From: Vibrio ruber DSM 16370
Lineage (GTDB): Bacteria > Pseudomonadota > Gammaproteobacteria > Enterobacterales > Vibrionaceae
NCBI RefSeq assembly: GCF_900163965.1
Contig: NZ_FULE01000032.1
Coordinates: forward strand, 1-64,000
Direction of reading: 5' to 3'
Length of the DNA stretch: 64,000 bases
Of this stretch, positions 9,449 through 19,158 are shown one piece after another. Within the stretch, counting starts at the first letter, position 1; each line of letters starts with the position of its first letter. The notes under the pieces are model-generated. The model was not told the DNA's origin and ran no database searches. It worked only from the letters and a program-made list of their open reading frames with translations. The position numbers were made by a program, and so were the translations under genes.

Positions 9449-9910
9449 ATGGTCGATGATCTGAATATGCTGAAGAATCTATCGCTTGCCGAACAGCTTG
9501 CCCGGGCAGCTCGTTTATGGAAGAGCGTAGCCAATCAGGAACTTACACCACTTGGGTTAACCCAAAGCCGCTGGGTTGCGCTTTGGAAGCTCCAACGTCT
9601 CGGTGACAAAATCAGTCAAAAGGTGCTGGCTGATGCACTTGAAATCGAACTCGGTTCACTGATGAGAACGTTGAAATTGCTCGAAGAGCAGAACCTCATT
9701 GAACGCCACTGCTGTCCACACGACAAACGTGCCCGAATTGTCCATTTAACTGACAGTGGCAGAGAACTTTTAAAACAGATTGAAGAAAAAGTACTGCACG
9801 TCAGACGTTGTATGCTCATCAACATTGACGAAGCCGAGCTCAGCCAACTGAGCAAGACGCTGGAAAAAATTGCACACAACGCTCAGGAAAACCTGCACCA
9901 CCCAGAATAA
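9449..9910 (+). CDS. MarR/SlyA-family transcriptional regulator
   Basis: 153 residues with a winged helix at about 40-105: LTQSRWVALWKL, then the recognition region ALEIELGSLMRTLKLLE and wing KRARIVHLTDSGRELL. The closest recognisable subfamily is SlyA-like. It is first in an operon with an HlyD-family adaptor and a DUF2955 membrane protein (32-bp and 10-bp gaps), a common layout for MarR-controlled efflux of aromatic or phenolic compounds. It probably autorepresses through the palindrome just upstream. The ATG at 9449 lacks a good ribosome binding site; an ATG at 9467 is the alternative start. Confidence 0.88.
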   Translation: MVDDLNMLKNLSLAEQLARAARLWKSVANQELTPLGLTQSRWVALWKLQRLGDKISQKVLADALEIELGSLMRTLKLLEEQNLIERHCCPHDKRARIVHLTDSGRELLKQIEEKVLHVRRCMLINIDEAELSQLSKTLEKIAHNAQENLHHPE

Positions 9911-9942
9911 TAACGAAAGAATAACGAAGGAAGTTTCACAAG

Positions 9943-11001
9943 ATGACCCCCGATCAAAAATTTGCACGCTGGGTGAAATACGCCAGTGCGCTTTTCATTG
10001 TCCTTTTTGCCTATTTTTTACTGGCCGATACCGTAATGCCACTGACGCCACAGGCGATGGCAACCCGTGCCATTACCAAAGTCGCTCCCCGAGTCAGCGG
10101 ACAAATCAAACAAGTTTATGTCCATAACAACCAACAGGTACAGCAGGGAGATATCTTGTTTGAGATAGATCCGGTGCCCTATCAGCTTGCGGTCGAGCAA
10201 GCCAAAATCGATTTGGAAAAGGCCATTCAGGACAACCAACAATTAGATGCATCGATCGTAGCTGCACAAGCAGACACCGAAGCAAATCAAATTGTGTTTA
10301 ACCAAAAAGTCCGGGAGGCCAAACGGCTGGATAAACTCTTTGCCCGCAATAGCGTCTCCCAACAACAGCGCGATGATGCATTGAGTAATGCAACCGCAGC
10401 AAAAGCAAACCTGATGGCCGCGCAAGCCCGACTGAAAGAGCTACAAGTCCGTCGTGGTACAACGACCCATGAGAATATCACTGTGAAGATGGCACAGAAC
10501 CGTCTTCAGCAAGCGGCTCTCAATCTCTCTTATACCCAAGTCAAAGCAGAACATGCCGGCATTATCACAAACCTGCAACTTATGGTCGGAACATACGCCA
10601 ACAAAGGCACGCCGCTGATTGCACTGGTCGATAACAAACTGGATATCATTGCTGATTTCAGAGAGAAGAGTCTGCGCAATTTTAGTCATAACACGCCGGC
10701 ACTGATTACCTTTGACCGCGATCCGGGCCATCTTTATACAGCTAAGGTAAGTACCATTGATGCCGGAGTCAGCAATGGTCAGTTTGATGCCAACGGTTCA
10801 CTTGCTACCCCGACAAGTTCTAATCGCTGGGTCAGAGATGCGCAACGGATTCGACTCCATCTCACGCTCAATCAACAGCTGCCAGAGAATCTGCCGGCCG
10901 GAGCGAGAGCAACAGTACAACTAATTCCTCAACAACCCGTGTTTGCTTGGTTTGCGCGGATGCAAATTAATGCGCTGAGCCTATTACACTACATTTACTG
11001 A
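9943..11001 (+). CDS. HlyD/EmrA-family periplasmic adaptor subunit of an efflux pump
   Basis: 352 residues. An N-terminal membrane anchor (about 11-31) is followed by a lipoyl half-motif (VAPRVSGQIKQVYVHNNQQV), an alpha-helical hairpin rich in Ala/Gln (about 85-190), the second lipoyl half (VKAEHAGIITNLQL) and a beta-barrel domain. It joins an inner-membrane transporter to an outer-membrane channel. Its partner is the following DUF2955 protein, an arrangement like AaeA-AaeB. The start has GAAGGAAG upstream. There is no TolC-type gene in the window, so a shared channel is presumably used. Confidence 0.9.
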   Translation: MTPDQKFARWVKYASALFIVLFAYFLLADTVMPLTPQAMATRAITKVAPRVSGQIKQVYVHNNQQVQQGDILFEIDPVPYQLAVEQAKIDLEKAIQDNQQLDASIVAAQADTEANQIVFNQKVREAKRLDKLFARNSVSQQQRDDALSNATAAKANLMAAQARLKELQVRRGTTTHENITVKMAQNRLQQAALNLSYTQVKAEHAGIITNLQLMVGTYANKGTPLIALVDNKLDIIADFREKSLRNFSHNTPALITFDRDPGHLYTAKVSTIDAGVSNGQFDANGSLATPTSSNRWVRDAQRIRLHLTLNQQLPENLPAGARATVQLIPQQPVFAWFARMQINALSLLHYIY

Positions 11002-11011
11002 TCCGGAGAAC

Positions 11012-12049
11012 ATGATGCGCTTATGGACTCATCCTCTCAATGAAAACGATCTCCGGCAATGCTTAAGAATTGCGACGGGCGCAACCCTCGGTTTTACCTT
11101 TAGTAAATACTTTGCCTGGGATTTTGGTGTCTTTTTTACCGTGCTTCCGATGTTATTGCTGGGGATGGTTCCGGTACTCAACGGACATATCGCCCGGCAA
11201 ATGATTGCATCTGCGGTGATCTGTTCATTGGAAGTCGGCTTGCTCGGTGGTTTATTCGGAGCCCACCCGGGCTTGATAACACCAATTGTCGTGTTACTTT
11301 TTCTCTCTAAATTTGCCTGCATGGCTCGCGGATCGTTATTTCTGTTCGGGGCAAACTGTGTGTTAAACCTGAGTATCATGCTGCATTTTGCCAGTTATTC
11401 AGCCACCGACATTAATGACATGATCAGTTGCAACATGGCCGCGAATATTCTGGCAATTGGGATTGCCTATCTGATGCACTATCTTATTCCGGACAAGGCT
11501 CCCAGACAGTTGCCACCACCGCCATCAGAACCGAAGCAATCACATCGTTTTCGCCATGAGACGCTGCTGGGGACCGGTGTCGCAACCTTCTCGTTTCTCG
11601 TGTTTCAGATTTTCAATCTCAATGATTCAATGTCAGCACAATCCACCAGCCTGCTTCTGCTATTTCCGATGAACTGGAATGGTGCTTTAGGCTATGCCAG
11701 AAAAAGAGCGATGGGGACGATTTTAGGCGTTGTTTTTGGGCTGAGCTGTCAGATTATTTTATATGACCGTTCAAATCAGTTGATACTCGTCATCCCACTG
11801 CTGTGGATCGGAACCATGTTATTTGGCTATCTGCACATGAAAGAAGCAAGTGGATCCGGGGTTGGATTTGGTGGGCTAACGACGTTAGGCATTTTATTCG
11901 GTCAGTATCTGACACCAACCAGCGACTTAACATTCAATGCCTTATATCGAATTAGCAGTATTTTGTTTGCAATAGTAGCCACATTAATTGCCACTTATCT
12001 GCTGCATCGTCTCTTGAATGGCGTTGAAGCGACCAAATACGGGCACTGA
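11012..12049 (+). CDS. DUF2955 / FUSC-like inner-membrane protein of the efflux pump
   Basis: 345 residues with two clusters of membrane helices (about 20-155 and 185-335) separated by a short proline-rich loop (QLPPPPSEPK). This halved repeat resembles the membrane part of aromatic-acid exporters AaeB/YccS, but without their large cytoplasmic domain. It starts 10 bp after the adaptor gene with GGAG upstream. It is inferred to be the energised transporter partner of the HlyD protein; the substrate is unknown. Confidence 0.8.
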   Translation: MMRLWTHPLNENDLRQCLRIATGATLGFTFSKYFAWDFGVFFTVLPMLLLGMVPVLNGHIARQMIASAVICSLEVGLLGGLFGAHPGLITPIVVLLFLSKFACMARGSLFLFGANCVLNLSIMLHFASYSATDINDMISCNMAANILAIGIAYLMHYLIPDKAPRQLPPPPSEPKQSHRFRHETLLGTGVATFSFLVFQIFNLNDSMSAQSTSLLLLFPMNWNGALGYARKRAMGTILGVVFGLSCQIILYDRSNQLILVIPLLWIGTMLFGYLHMKEASGSGVGFGGLTTLGILFGQYLTPTSDLTFNALYRISSILFAIVATLIATYLLHRLLNGVEATKYGH

Positions 12050-12080
12050 CGCTCGTACACCATGACGAAATACATACCGT

Positions 12081-12093
12081 TTTACACTGTAAA
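12081..12093. other. parS2 centromere-like site 1
   Basis: TTTACACTGTAAA fits TTTACANTGTAAA, the chromosome II ParB2 binding palindrome described for Vibrio. It lies in the short gap between the efflux operon and the convergent GH1 gene. Confidence 0.8.
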
Positions 12094-12104
12094 GTCACAA
12101 AAAA

Positions 12105-12132
12105 AGGATTGAGCTCTGTAACGCTCAATCCT
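12105..12132. terminator. bidirectional terminator
   Basis: Arms AGGATTGAGC (12105-12114) and GCTCAATCCT (12123-12132) with an 8-base loop. A-rich before and T-rich after, between convergent genes. Confidence 0.85.
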
Positions 12133-12204
12133 ATCTTTTGTGATCGCAGAGTTTCAATCACCCGTCACCAATGTCACACAGACAAAATCGACAGGCTGGT
12201 CTCT

Positions 12205-14208
<2,004 letters not shown>

Positions 14209-15858
14209 ATGGGGCTCTTTTCTGGTTGGAAAATTAAGTATCAGATTTTCACGCCCATCGCGTTCTTACTAATAGCCATTCTAACGGTATCTGCACTCGG
14301 GTTAAAAGTAAACCATCAGATTACTCAAAATACCAAGATGCTCACTGAGTATCTATCCCCCGCAACAGCGACTGTATTAAATGCGGATCGGGATCTGTAC
14401 CAGTCTGCTGTTGCATTACGTAACTATATCTACTTATCATCACAGCAGAGAAACCCACAAAAGCAACTCGATGAATATCATGACAACCAGCAACAAGCTT
14501 ATGACAGAATGCTCGCTTCAAGAAAACTCGGGGAAGCTGCGGGGATTAAACTGATTCCTCAGGAACATCAAACTTATATTAATGCCTTCAATGGATGGAA
14601 AAACATCTCAGAAAAGATCATCAGCTTCGTCAATAATCGTCAATATGAACAAGCGAACGTCGTCCTGACGGAAGATCAGGAAAAAATGTTCTCTGAGCTG
14701 AGGATTTACTACGACCAATTCGGTGAAAAATTAGAAGAACGGCGTAGACAAGTCGCTGCAGAAATTCACCATTTAGAAGCACAGCAACAACAATATACGA
14801 CGGTGGCTTGTCTCGTGTCTGTGGTTATCGGGCTCTGGTTCCTATTTTATATTCCACGCTTGATTTCGACTCGGTTACAAGCGTTGACTGACAAGATGAA
14901 AGAGCTGAGTCAGTCCGGTGGTGATTTAACCATCCGCCTCCCGGACACGGGCAACAATGAACTTTCCCTGCTTGCAAAAGCAACCAATGAGTTCATCACT
15001 TATCTGCACAATATGTTGCTGACCATTGAAAACGAAGTCTCGGGTATCCATCACCATGCTAGTCAGCTAAAAAGTCTGACATCCAAAACCGGGACAAGTG
15101 CCGCACATCAGAATGCAGCTCTCGATGATATTGCCCATTCAATCTCTGAGCTGAATACAGCTATCTCTGAAGTCGCTCAACAGTCCCAGCGCTCATCCGA
15201 TGAATCCAATCATGCCAGAACCGATGTCACGAACTCTCATCAGGGGATTCAAAATGCCATTCATCAGATCACCGAATTGGTTCAGGAAATGGAAGGAGCT
15301 GCCAGTGTGATCAGCAAATTAGAGCAAGACAGTCAGAGCATCAACTCTGTTGTTGATGTCATCCGCGGGATCGCAGAACAAACGAACTTACTGGCGCTCA
15401 ATGCCGCCATAGAAGCCGCCCGGGCGGGTGACTCCGGGAGAGGTTTTGCTGTAGTTGCCGATGAAGTCCGTGCTTTGGCTCAAAAAACACAGGAATCCAC
15501 CCAAAGCATTCAAACAACGTTATCGGAGTTGAATGCTGGTGTCCAAAAAGCAGTAGATACCATAAAATCCGGCACAGAAAAAGCAGTGGAAACATCGGGC
15601 TATACCGATTCTGCAGGCTCAGCAATGAACCTGATTATCGAAAGAGTGAATAGTATTACCGATTTCTCTGTCCAGATAGCAGCGGCAACAGAAGAACAAA
15701 GTGTGGTTGTCAATCAAGTCAATAGCAATATGGAGCAAATGCGTGAAAGTTCAAAAGAGGTAACGGTTAATGCATCTGAAGCGAATAATGCAATCAGTGA
15801 AGTGACATTATCTATCCAGAAGCTTTCTCAGCAGGTGGCATCATTTAAATTATCATGA
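14209..15858 (+). CDS. methyl-accepting chemotaxis protein with four-helix-bundle sensor
   Basis: 549 residues. Membrane helices at about 13-33 and 195-218 enclose an all-helical periplasmic domain with many Gln and Tyr, the 4HB_MCP pattern. HAMP follows, then the signalling coiled coil with intact tip [19 protein letters not shown] and [14 protein letters not shown] at about 385-425. The start has AAGGGG upstream. Monocistronic. Ligand unknown. It is not a close copy of the chemoreceptor at 5255, which has a Cache sensor. Confidence 0.93.
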   Translation: MGLFSGWKIKYQIFTPIAFLLIAILTVSALGLKVNHQITQNTKMLTEYLSPATATVLNADRDLYQSAVALRNYIYLSSQQRNPQKQLDEYHDNQQQAYDRMLASRKLGEAAGIKLIPQEHQTYINAFNGWKNISEKIISFVNNRQYEQANVVLTEDQEKMFSELRIYYDQFGEKLEERRRQVAAEIHHLEAQQQQYTTVACLVSVVIGLWFLFYIPRLISTRLQALTDKMKELSQSGGDLTIRLPDTGNNELSLLAKATNEFITYLHNMLLTIENEVSGIHHHASQLKSLTSKTGTSAAHQNAALDDIAHSISELNTAISEVAQQSQRSSDESNHARTDVTNSHQGIQNAIHQITELVQEMEGAASVISKLEQDSQSINSVVDVIRGIAEQTNLLALNAAIEAARAGDSGRGFAVVADEVRALAQKTQESTQSIQTTLSELNAGVQKAVDTIKSGTEKAVETSGYTDSAGSAMNLIIERVNSITDFSVQIAAATEEQSVVVNQVNSNMEQMRESSKEVTVNASEANNAISEVTLSIQKLSQQVASFKLS

Positions 15859-15949
15859 ATAAAAAACCAACGGAGGTGATACTGCACAATGAAAAAATGA
15901 AGGTAAACGGACGGTGCGAATGACATATTAAAATCCACAACGATCAGCG

Positions 15950-16342
15950 TTATTCCGTTGGTATGTCAGGCACAGTCCGTACCCAAATATTACTCAAATG
16001 ATATTTCGCACAGGCACTACATGTCAGCACTTCACCATTACCGTGAATCCGCATGACAATATCTTCCCTCTTCTCTTTAGAGCTTTGTCTGACCTGAATA
16101 TAAATAAAATTACCATCGACCTGAAAAGGTACAACCATTGATTTTCCTTCACTCTGAATCGATGCTTTTGCTTGGTGAAACGCGATCAGATCCGTGTTGT
16201 GCTGATTTTCATAAGTCCCCTGAAACGCATAGGTTTCTTTATTGATCCAATGCTCTAACTCTTCCTGAAAACATCCATACAGTGACAGAGAAGATAATAG
16301 AACCACCAGATACGACTTCATAGTATATTTAAATTGATTCAT
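15950..16342 (-). CDS. small lipoprotein of unknown function
   Basis: 130 residues. A hydrophobic signal ends in the lipobox LSLYGC (Cys24), so it should be lipidated and membrane-anchored facing the periplasm. The body is short, with a Cys-x-x-Cys pair (LTCSACAKYH) near the C terminus. AAGGAGGAGGA lies 6 bp before the ATG at 16342, which decides this start over the ATG at 16321. No family was recognised. It stands alone, convergent with the chemoreceptor gene. Confidence 0.7.
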   Translation of the reverse strand: MNQFKYTMKSYLVVLLSSLSLYGCFQEELEHWINKETYAFQGTYENQHNTDLIAFHQAKASIQSEGKSMVVPFQVDGNFIYIQVRQSSKEKREDIVMRIHGNGEVLTCSACAKYHLSNIWVRTVPDIPTE

Positions 16343-16622
16343 ATCTGTTCCTCCTCCTTCACCAGAGTACGCTATTTCCTAACAAAAAACGTACCAACTA
16401 CCTCACAAATCATTCATGATTTTGATAGCCGGAGGTTAATGACAGTATAGCCGTCGTTGACCGAATCGATTTACATATCCCAATGATTGTCTCACACTCA
16501 TTATTCAATTTTTTCAAATAAGTTTATTCAAAATAATATATTTATCATCCGTTAATTTCATCCTTTAATAGACTCAACAACCTCAGAGCAAGTTCAACTT
16601 TTTTGATATAGGAAATGATGAT

Positions 16623-17066
16623 ATGCCTTTTTTACGTAAATTACTCAGTTCAAATACGCAGTACGCGCCACTGATTCTCCGGGTTCCGGTCGGCATCATT
16701 CTGATGGCTCACGGCGCTCAGAAACTCTTTGGCTGGTTTGGTGGATATGGTCTCGAAGGGACAGGCCAATGGATGGCCTCGATTGGCATTGAGCCGGGGA
16801 TGCTGATGGCATTCCTTGCCGGTAGCGGTGAGTTCTTCGGCGGTATGTTCCTGCTTCTGGGACTCCTCACCAGACCGGCAGCATGTGTAACCGCTTTTAC
16901 GATGCTCGTCGCGATTTTCTCCGTACACATCAATAACGGTCTGTTTCTGTCCAATAACGGTTATGAGTATGCGCTTGCCCTTCTGGCAGTCTGTACCTCG
17001 CTCATTTTCTCCGGTTCCGGAAAACTGAGTCTGGATCAAGCTATCCTGCGCACCCTCAAATCATAA
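16623..17066 (+). CDS. DoxX-family membrane protein
   Basis: 147 residues with four membrane helices. The family hallmark RVPVGIILMAHGAQKLFGWFG and the later GSGEFFGGMFLLLGLLTRPAA are present. DoxX/YphA-type proteins are inner-membrane proteins linked in other bacteria to redox or quinone processes, but a reaction for this one cannot be given. AGGAAA lies 10 bp upstream. It is convergent with hdfR, 10 bp apart with no clear terminator. Confidence 0.88.
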   Translation: MPFLRKLLSSNTQYAPLILRVPVGIILMAHGAQKLFGWFGGYGLEGTGQWMASIGIEPGMLMAFLAGSGEFFGGMFLLLGLLTRPAACVTAFTMLVAIFSVHINNGLFLSNNGYEYALALLAVCTSLIFSGSGKLSLDQAILRTLKS

Positions 17067-17076
17067 CCGATTTACA

Positions 17077-17967
17077 CTAATCCCTGCCGATATCACCCGC
17101 TTGCTGCAATGAAAAAGCCGTCAGCGGGTCGATATCTTTTACCAACATCTCCACTTGCCCGATCGCATCAACAGATGAACTGTTTTTACGATAACTGAGG
17201 TAAACGGGCCGCTTCCATTCAGATCCCCCTTCAATACAGTGAAGCTGGCCGGTCCGAAGAAAGGGTTCGATGAGTGATGCAGGTAAGTAAGCACTTCCTT
17301 GCTTTTCAAGAATAAAATCGAGGGCGATTCTGGCCGTTGACGTCCGTAAAAACGGTGTTGTCACATGTGGGTGTCGTTCCGCATGTTCAGCGGCAAACCG
17401 GGCTCCCCAATCCACATAGACATAGTGATGTTTAAATGCATCATCGATAAACTGCGGCTGGGTTGAAACAAATAAAAGCGTCAGATCCGTCACTTTACGG
17501 CAATGCAGCTCTTCAGCTTTAATCGGATCAAAAACAAATGCCATGTCCAGTGTACGCTCAAGCAACCCGCGGCTCAGTTGCTCCCGCCCCATCACTTCAG
17601 CGATAAATCCGTAGCCGGTAAACGTATCCGTCACTTTACTCAGACAGTGTTGTAAATAAGCATCCCAAATATTTGGCGTCCCACCAATTGTTAACTGGAG
17701 CGCTTTACCACTTTCCAGTGACAGTTCGAACTTCGCCTGTTGTAAGGTCGCTACCATGACTTCAGCATAGCTAATCAGACGCTCTCCGGCGGAGGTCAAC
17801 TTGATATTATTGCGATCCCGGGTAAACAACTGGGTATCAAAATAACTTTCAAGTTGCTTGATACGTGCACTGACTGCTGCCTGCGTTAAATATAGATTTT
17901 CTGCTGCCCGGCCAAAATGGCGCACCCGAGCCAACTCCAGAAAAGTACGAAAGACTTTGACGTCCAT
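17077..17967 (-). CDS. hdfR: LysR-family regulator HdfR
   Basis: 296 residues. The N-terminal winged helix (about 1-60: FLELARVRHFGRAAENLYLTQ, then AAVSARIKQLESYFDTQLF) is followed by a LysR substrate-binding domain. Sequence and the divergent pairing with maoP match enterobacterial HdfR (YifA), known as a repressor of flagellar master genes in E. coli. The Vibrio target is not known from sequence. The co-inducer domain is intact. Confidence 0.82.
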   Translation of the reverse strand: MDVKVFRTFLELARVRHFGRAAENLYLTQAAVSARIKQLESYFDTQLFTRDRNNIKLTSAGERLISYAEVMVATLQQAKFELSLESGKALQLTIGGTPNIWDAYLQHCLSKVTDTFTGYGFIAEVMGREQLSRGLLERTLDMAFVFDPIKAEELHCRKVTDLTLLFVSTQPQFIDDAFKHHYVYVDWGARFAAEHAERHPHVTTPFLRTSTARIALDFILEKQGSAYLPASLIEPFLRTGQLHCIEGGSEWKRPVYLSYRKNSSSVDAIGQVEMLVKDIDPLTAFSLQQAGDIGRD

Positions 17968-18143
17968 AGCAACCCTTTATTCTTGCTGAAACTGCATCTT
18001 AAAGTGATTTACGATATACGCATATACATAATGAAATGCAATGATGACGATAAAAAATTTTTGTTTTTCTTTTCCTTAGATTACGCCTAACTTTCGCCGT
18101 AATTCAATACAAAAGTGTAATGCTGCATTGATGCGAGGTTGAT
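17968..18143. promoter_or_regulatory. hdfR-maoP divergent control region
   Basis: 176-bp AT-rich spacer. In E. coli the gap between these two genes carries maoS, a site that works with MaoP to organise the Ori macrodomain. The gene order is conserved here, but a maoS sequence cannot be recognised by eye. Confidence 0.4.
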
Positions 18144-18500
18144 ATGTCTGAGACTGAATTCCGTTACGGAAAGAAGCGTTTTTACGACAATAAGAAATTC
18201 CCGCGGGGATTTGCTAAATCAGGGGATTTCACGCTGGCTGAAGAAGAGCTGCTCATTCAGTTTGGCGAAACCATGTCCCAGTTGGAATCCGGTGTCCTTG
18301 AACCGGTTAATGCCGATGAAAGACGCTTTCTTCTCGTGCTCGAACAGCCAGAAAAAGCGACGACAAAACTTGAGCGAGTCTGGTTAAAATATGTCCGTCT
18401 TGCGCGTGGCAGAAAACGCTTCCATACCCTGAATGGTCGTAACAAACCGGATGCGCTCGACGAGTTTGTTGATGATTCAGATATCGAGACAGAAAGCTGA
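18144..18500 (+). CDS. maoP: MaoP (DUF413/YifE) macrodomain protein
   Basis: 118 residues, starting MSETEFRYGKKRFYDNKKFP, the DUF413 signature, and ending in an acidic tail. In E. coli MaoP, with the maoS site, sets long-range DNA contacts of the Ori macrodomain and belongs to the gene set that travels with Dam, SeqA, MukBEF and MatP. Its neighbour hdfR is the same as in E. coli. GCGAGG lies 8 bp before the ATG. The family call is firm; the chromosomal role in Vibrio is inferred. Confidence 0.88.
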   Translation: MSETEFRYGKKRFYDNKKFPRGFAKSGDFTLAEEELLIQFGETMSQLESGVLEPVNADERRFLLVLEQPEKATTKLERVWLKYVRLARGRKRFHTLNGRNKPDALDEFVDDSDIETES

Positions 18501-18532
18501 GCGCCCGGATAACTTGTCATAGAACATACATA

Positions 18533-18556
18533 GAGTAGAGTTCTCTCTGCTCTTTG
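18533..18556 (+). terminator. probable maoP terminator
   Basis: Arms GAGTAGAG (18533-18540) and CTCTGCTC (18545-18552), 7 of 8 pairs with a TTCT loop, followed by a short T-rich stretch. Confidence 0.5.
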
Positions 18557-18770
18557 TGATCCGGTCTGTCCCGCCCCTCAACTACTGTGGGGTGCTCTTC
18601 TCGTTTTCCCTTCTCTGTCATGATGTTGCAGTGCCATTTCCCGACGAACGCCAAACCAACCATTTCTTCTTCCATAATCAATTGTTCCGTCATCATTCAC
18701 CTGAGATAAAGATAGCCACGAACTCCGACAAAAACTGTTCATTTCTTACAAAATAGATAGCCAATCCTTA

Positions 18771-18786
18771 GCTGATTTATTTCACA
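18771..18786. promoter_or_regulatory. weak CRP-like site upstream of mtlA
   Basis: GCTGA-N6-TCACA: one perfect half-site and 3 of 5 in the other. The most distal of three CRP-like sites before mtlA. Confidence 0.3.
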
Positions 18787-18855
18787 CATTAAAATAAATA
18801 GCAAAACAAGATATAAATCACATTTATATTTTTTCCACAGATAAAAACTATTAAA

Positions 18856-18875
18856 ATAGTGATCGATATCACTAT
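18856..18875. promoter_or_regulatory. CRP-like palindrome upstream of mtlA
   Basis: ATAGTGAT-CGAT-ATCACTAT, a perfect 8-bp inverted repeat containing the GTGA-N6-TCAC core of CRP sites. Confidence 0.5.
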
Positions 18876-19017
18876 AAATGCAAAAAACAAATTATCAAAA
18901 AAGAGACATTGACATCAAAAAACAAATTGACTTTTTAAAATTAAAAAATATGTAACAAAATTACAATGCTAAAAATAGATTTAAATCACTAAAAAGACAC
19001 TTGGAACCCCATAAATT

Positions 19018-19033
19018 TTTGAGTTCAGTCACA
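19018..19033. promoter_or_regulatory. CRP-like site proximal to mtlA promoter
   Basis: TTTGA-GTTCAG-TCACA matches TGTGA-N6-TCACA at 9 of 10 positions. It is centred about 58 bp before the inferred mtlA transcript start, a usual class I activator position. Confidence 0.55.
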
Positions 19034-19157
19034 AAAAACCCGTTCTCAGTTTAATTGAAAAATTGTGTGCTAGATTGATTTTGAACGATTCAATTCCACG
19101 GCTTTGGCGAGCCGTCAACACAACAACATCAAATGAGTACATCGAACGGGGAATCCA
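19033..19157 (-). ncRNA. mtlS: MtlS-like antisense sRNA opposite the mtlA leader
   Basis: On the minus strand, opposite the mtlA 5' leader, CCCGTTC (19150-19144) can pair with GAACGGG (19045-19039), followed at once by six T (19038-19033). This closes an RNA of about 118-125 nt with a terminator. An inner hairpin ACGGCT-TTGGCG-AGCCGT lies at 19098-19115. V. cholerae MtlS is a roughly 120-nt RNA antisense to the mtlA leader that represses mannitol transporter synthesis without mannitol; position, length and orientation agree. The 5' end is an estimate. Confidence 0.6.
19068..19076 (+). promoter_or_regulatory. putative extended -10 of the mtlA promoter
   Basis: TGCTAGATT matches an extended -10 (TGnTATAAT-like) with no good -35, as expected of a CRP-dependent promoter. 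It predicts a transcript start near 19083 and a leader of about 76 nt overlapping the antisense RNA. Confidence 0.4.
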
Positions 19158-19158
19158 T

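Noticed and set aside
15871..15900. Strong GGAGGTGAT followed by ATG AAA AAA TGA
   Set aside because: A three-codon frame after the chemoreceptor gene; no downstream gene to couple with, so no feature is called.
19063..19158. N-terminal extension of MtlA
   Set aside because: It would include the promoter and antisense RNA region; the EIIC domain starts normally at 19159.
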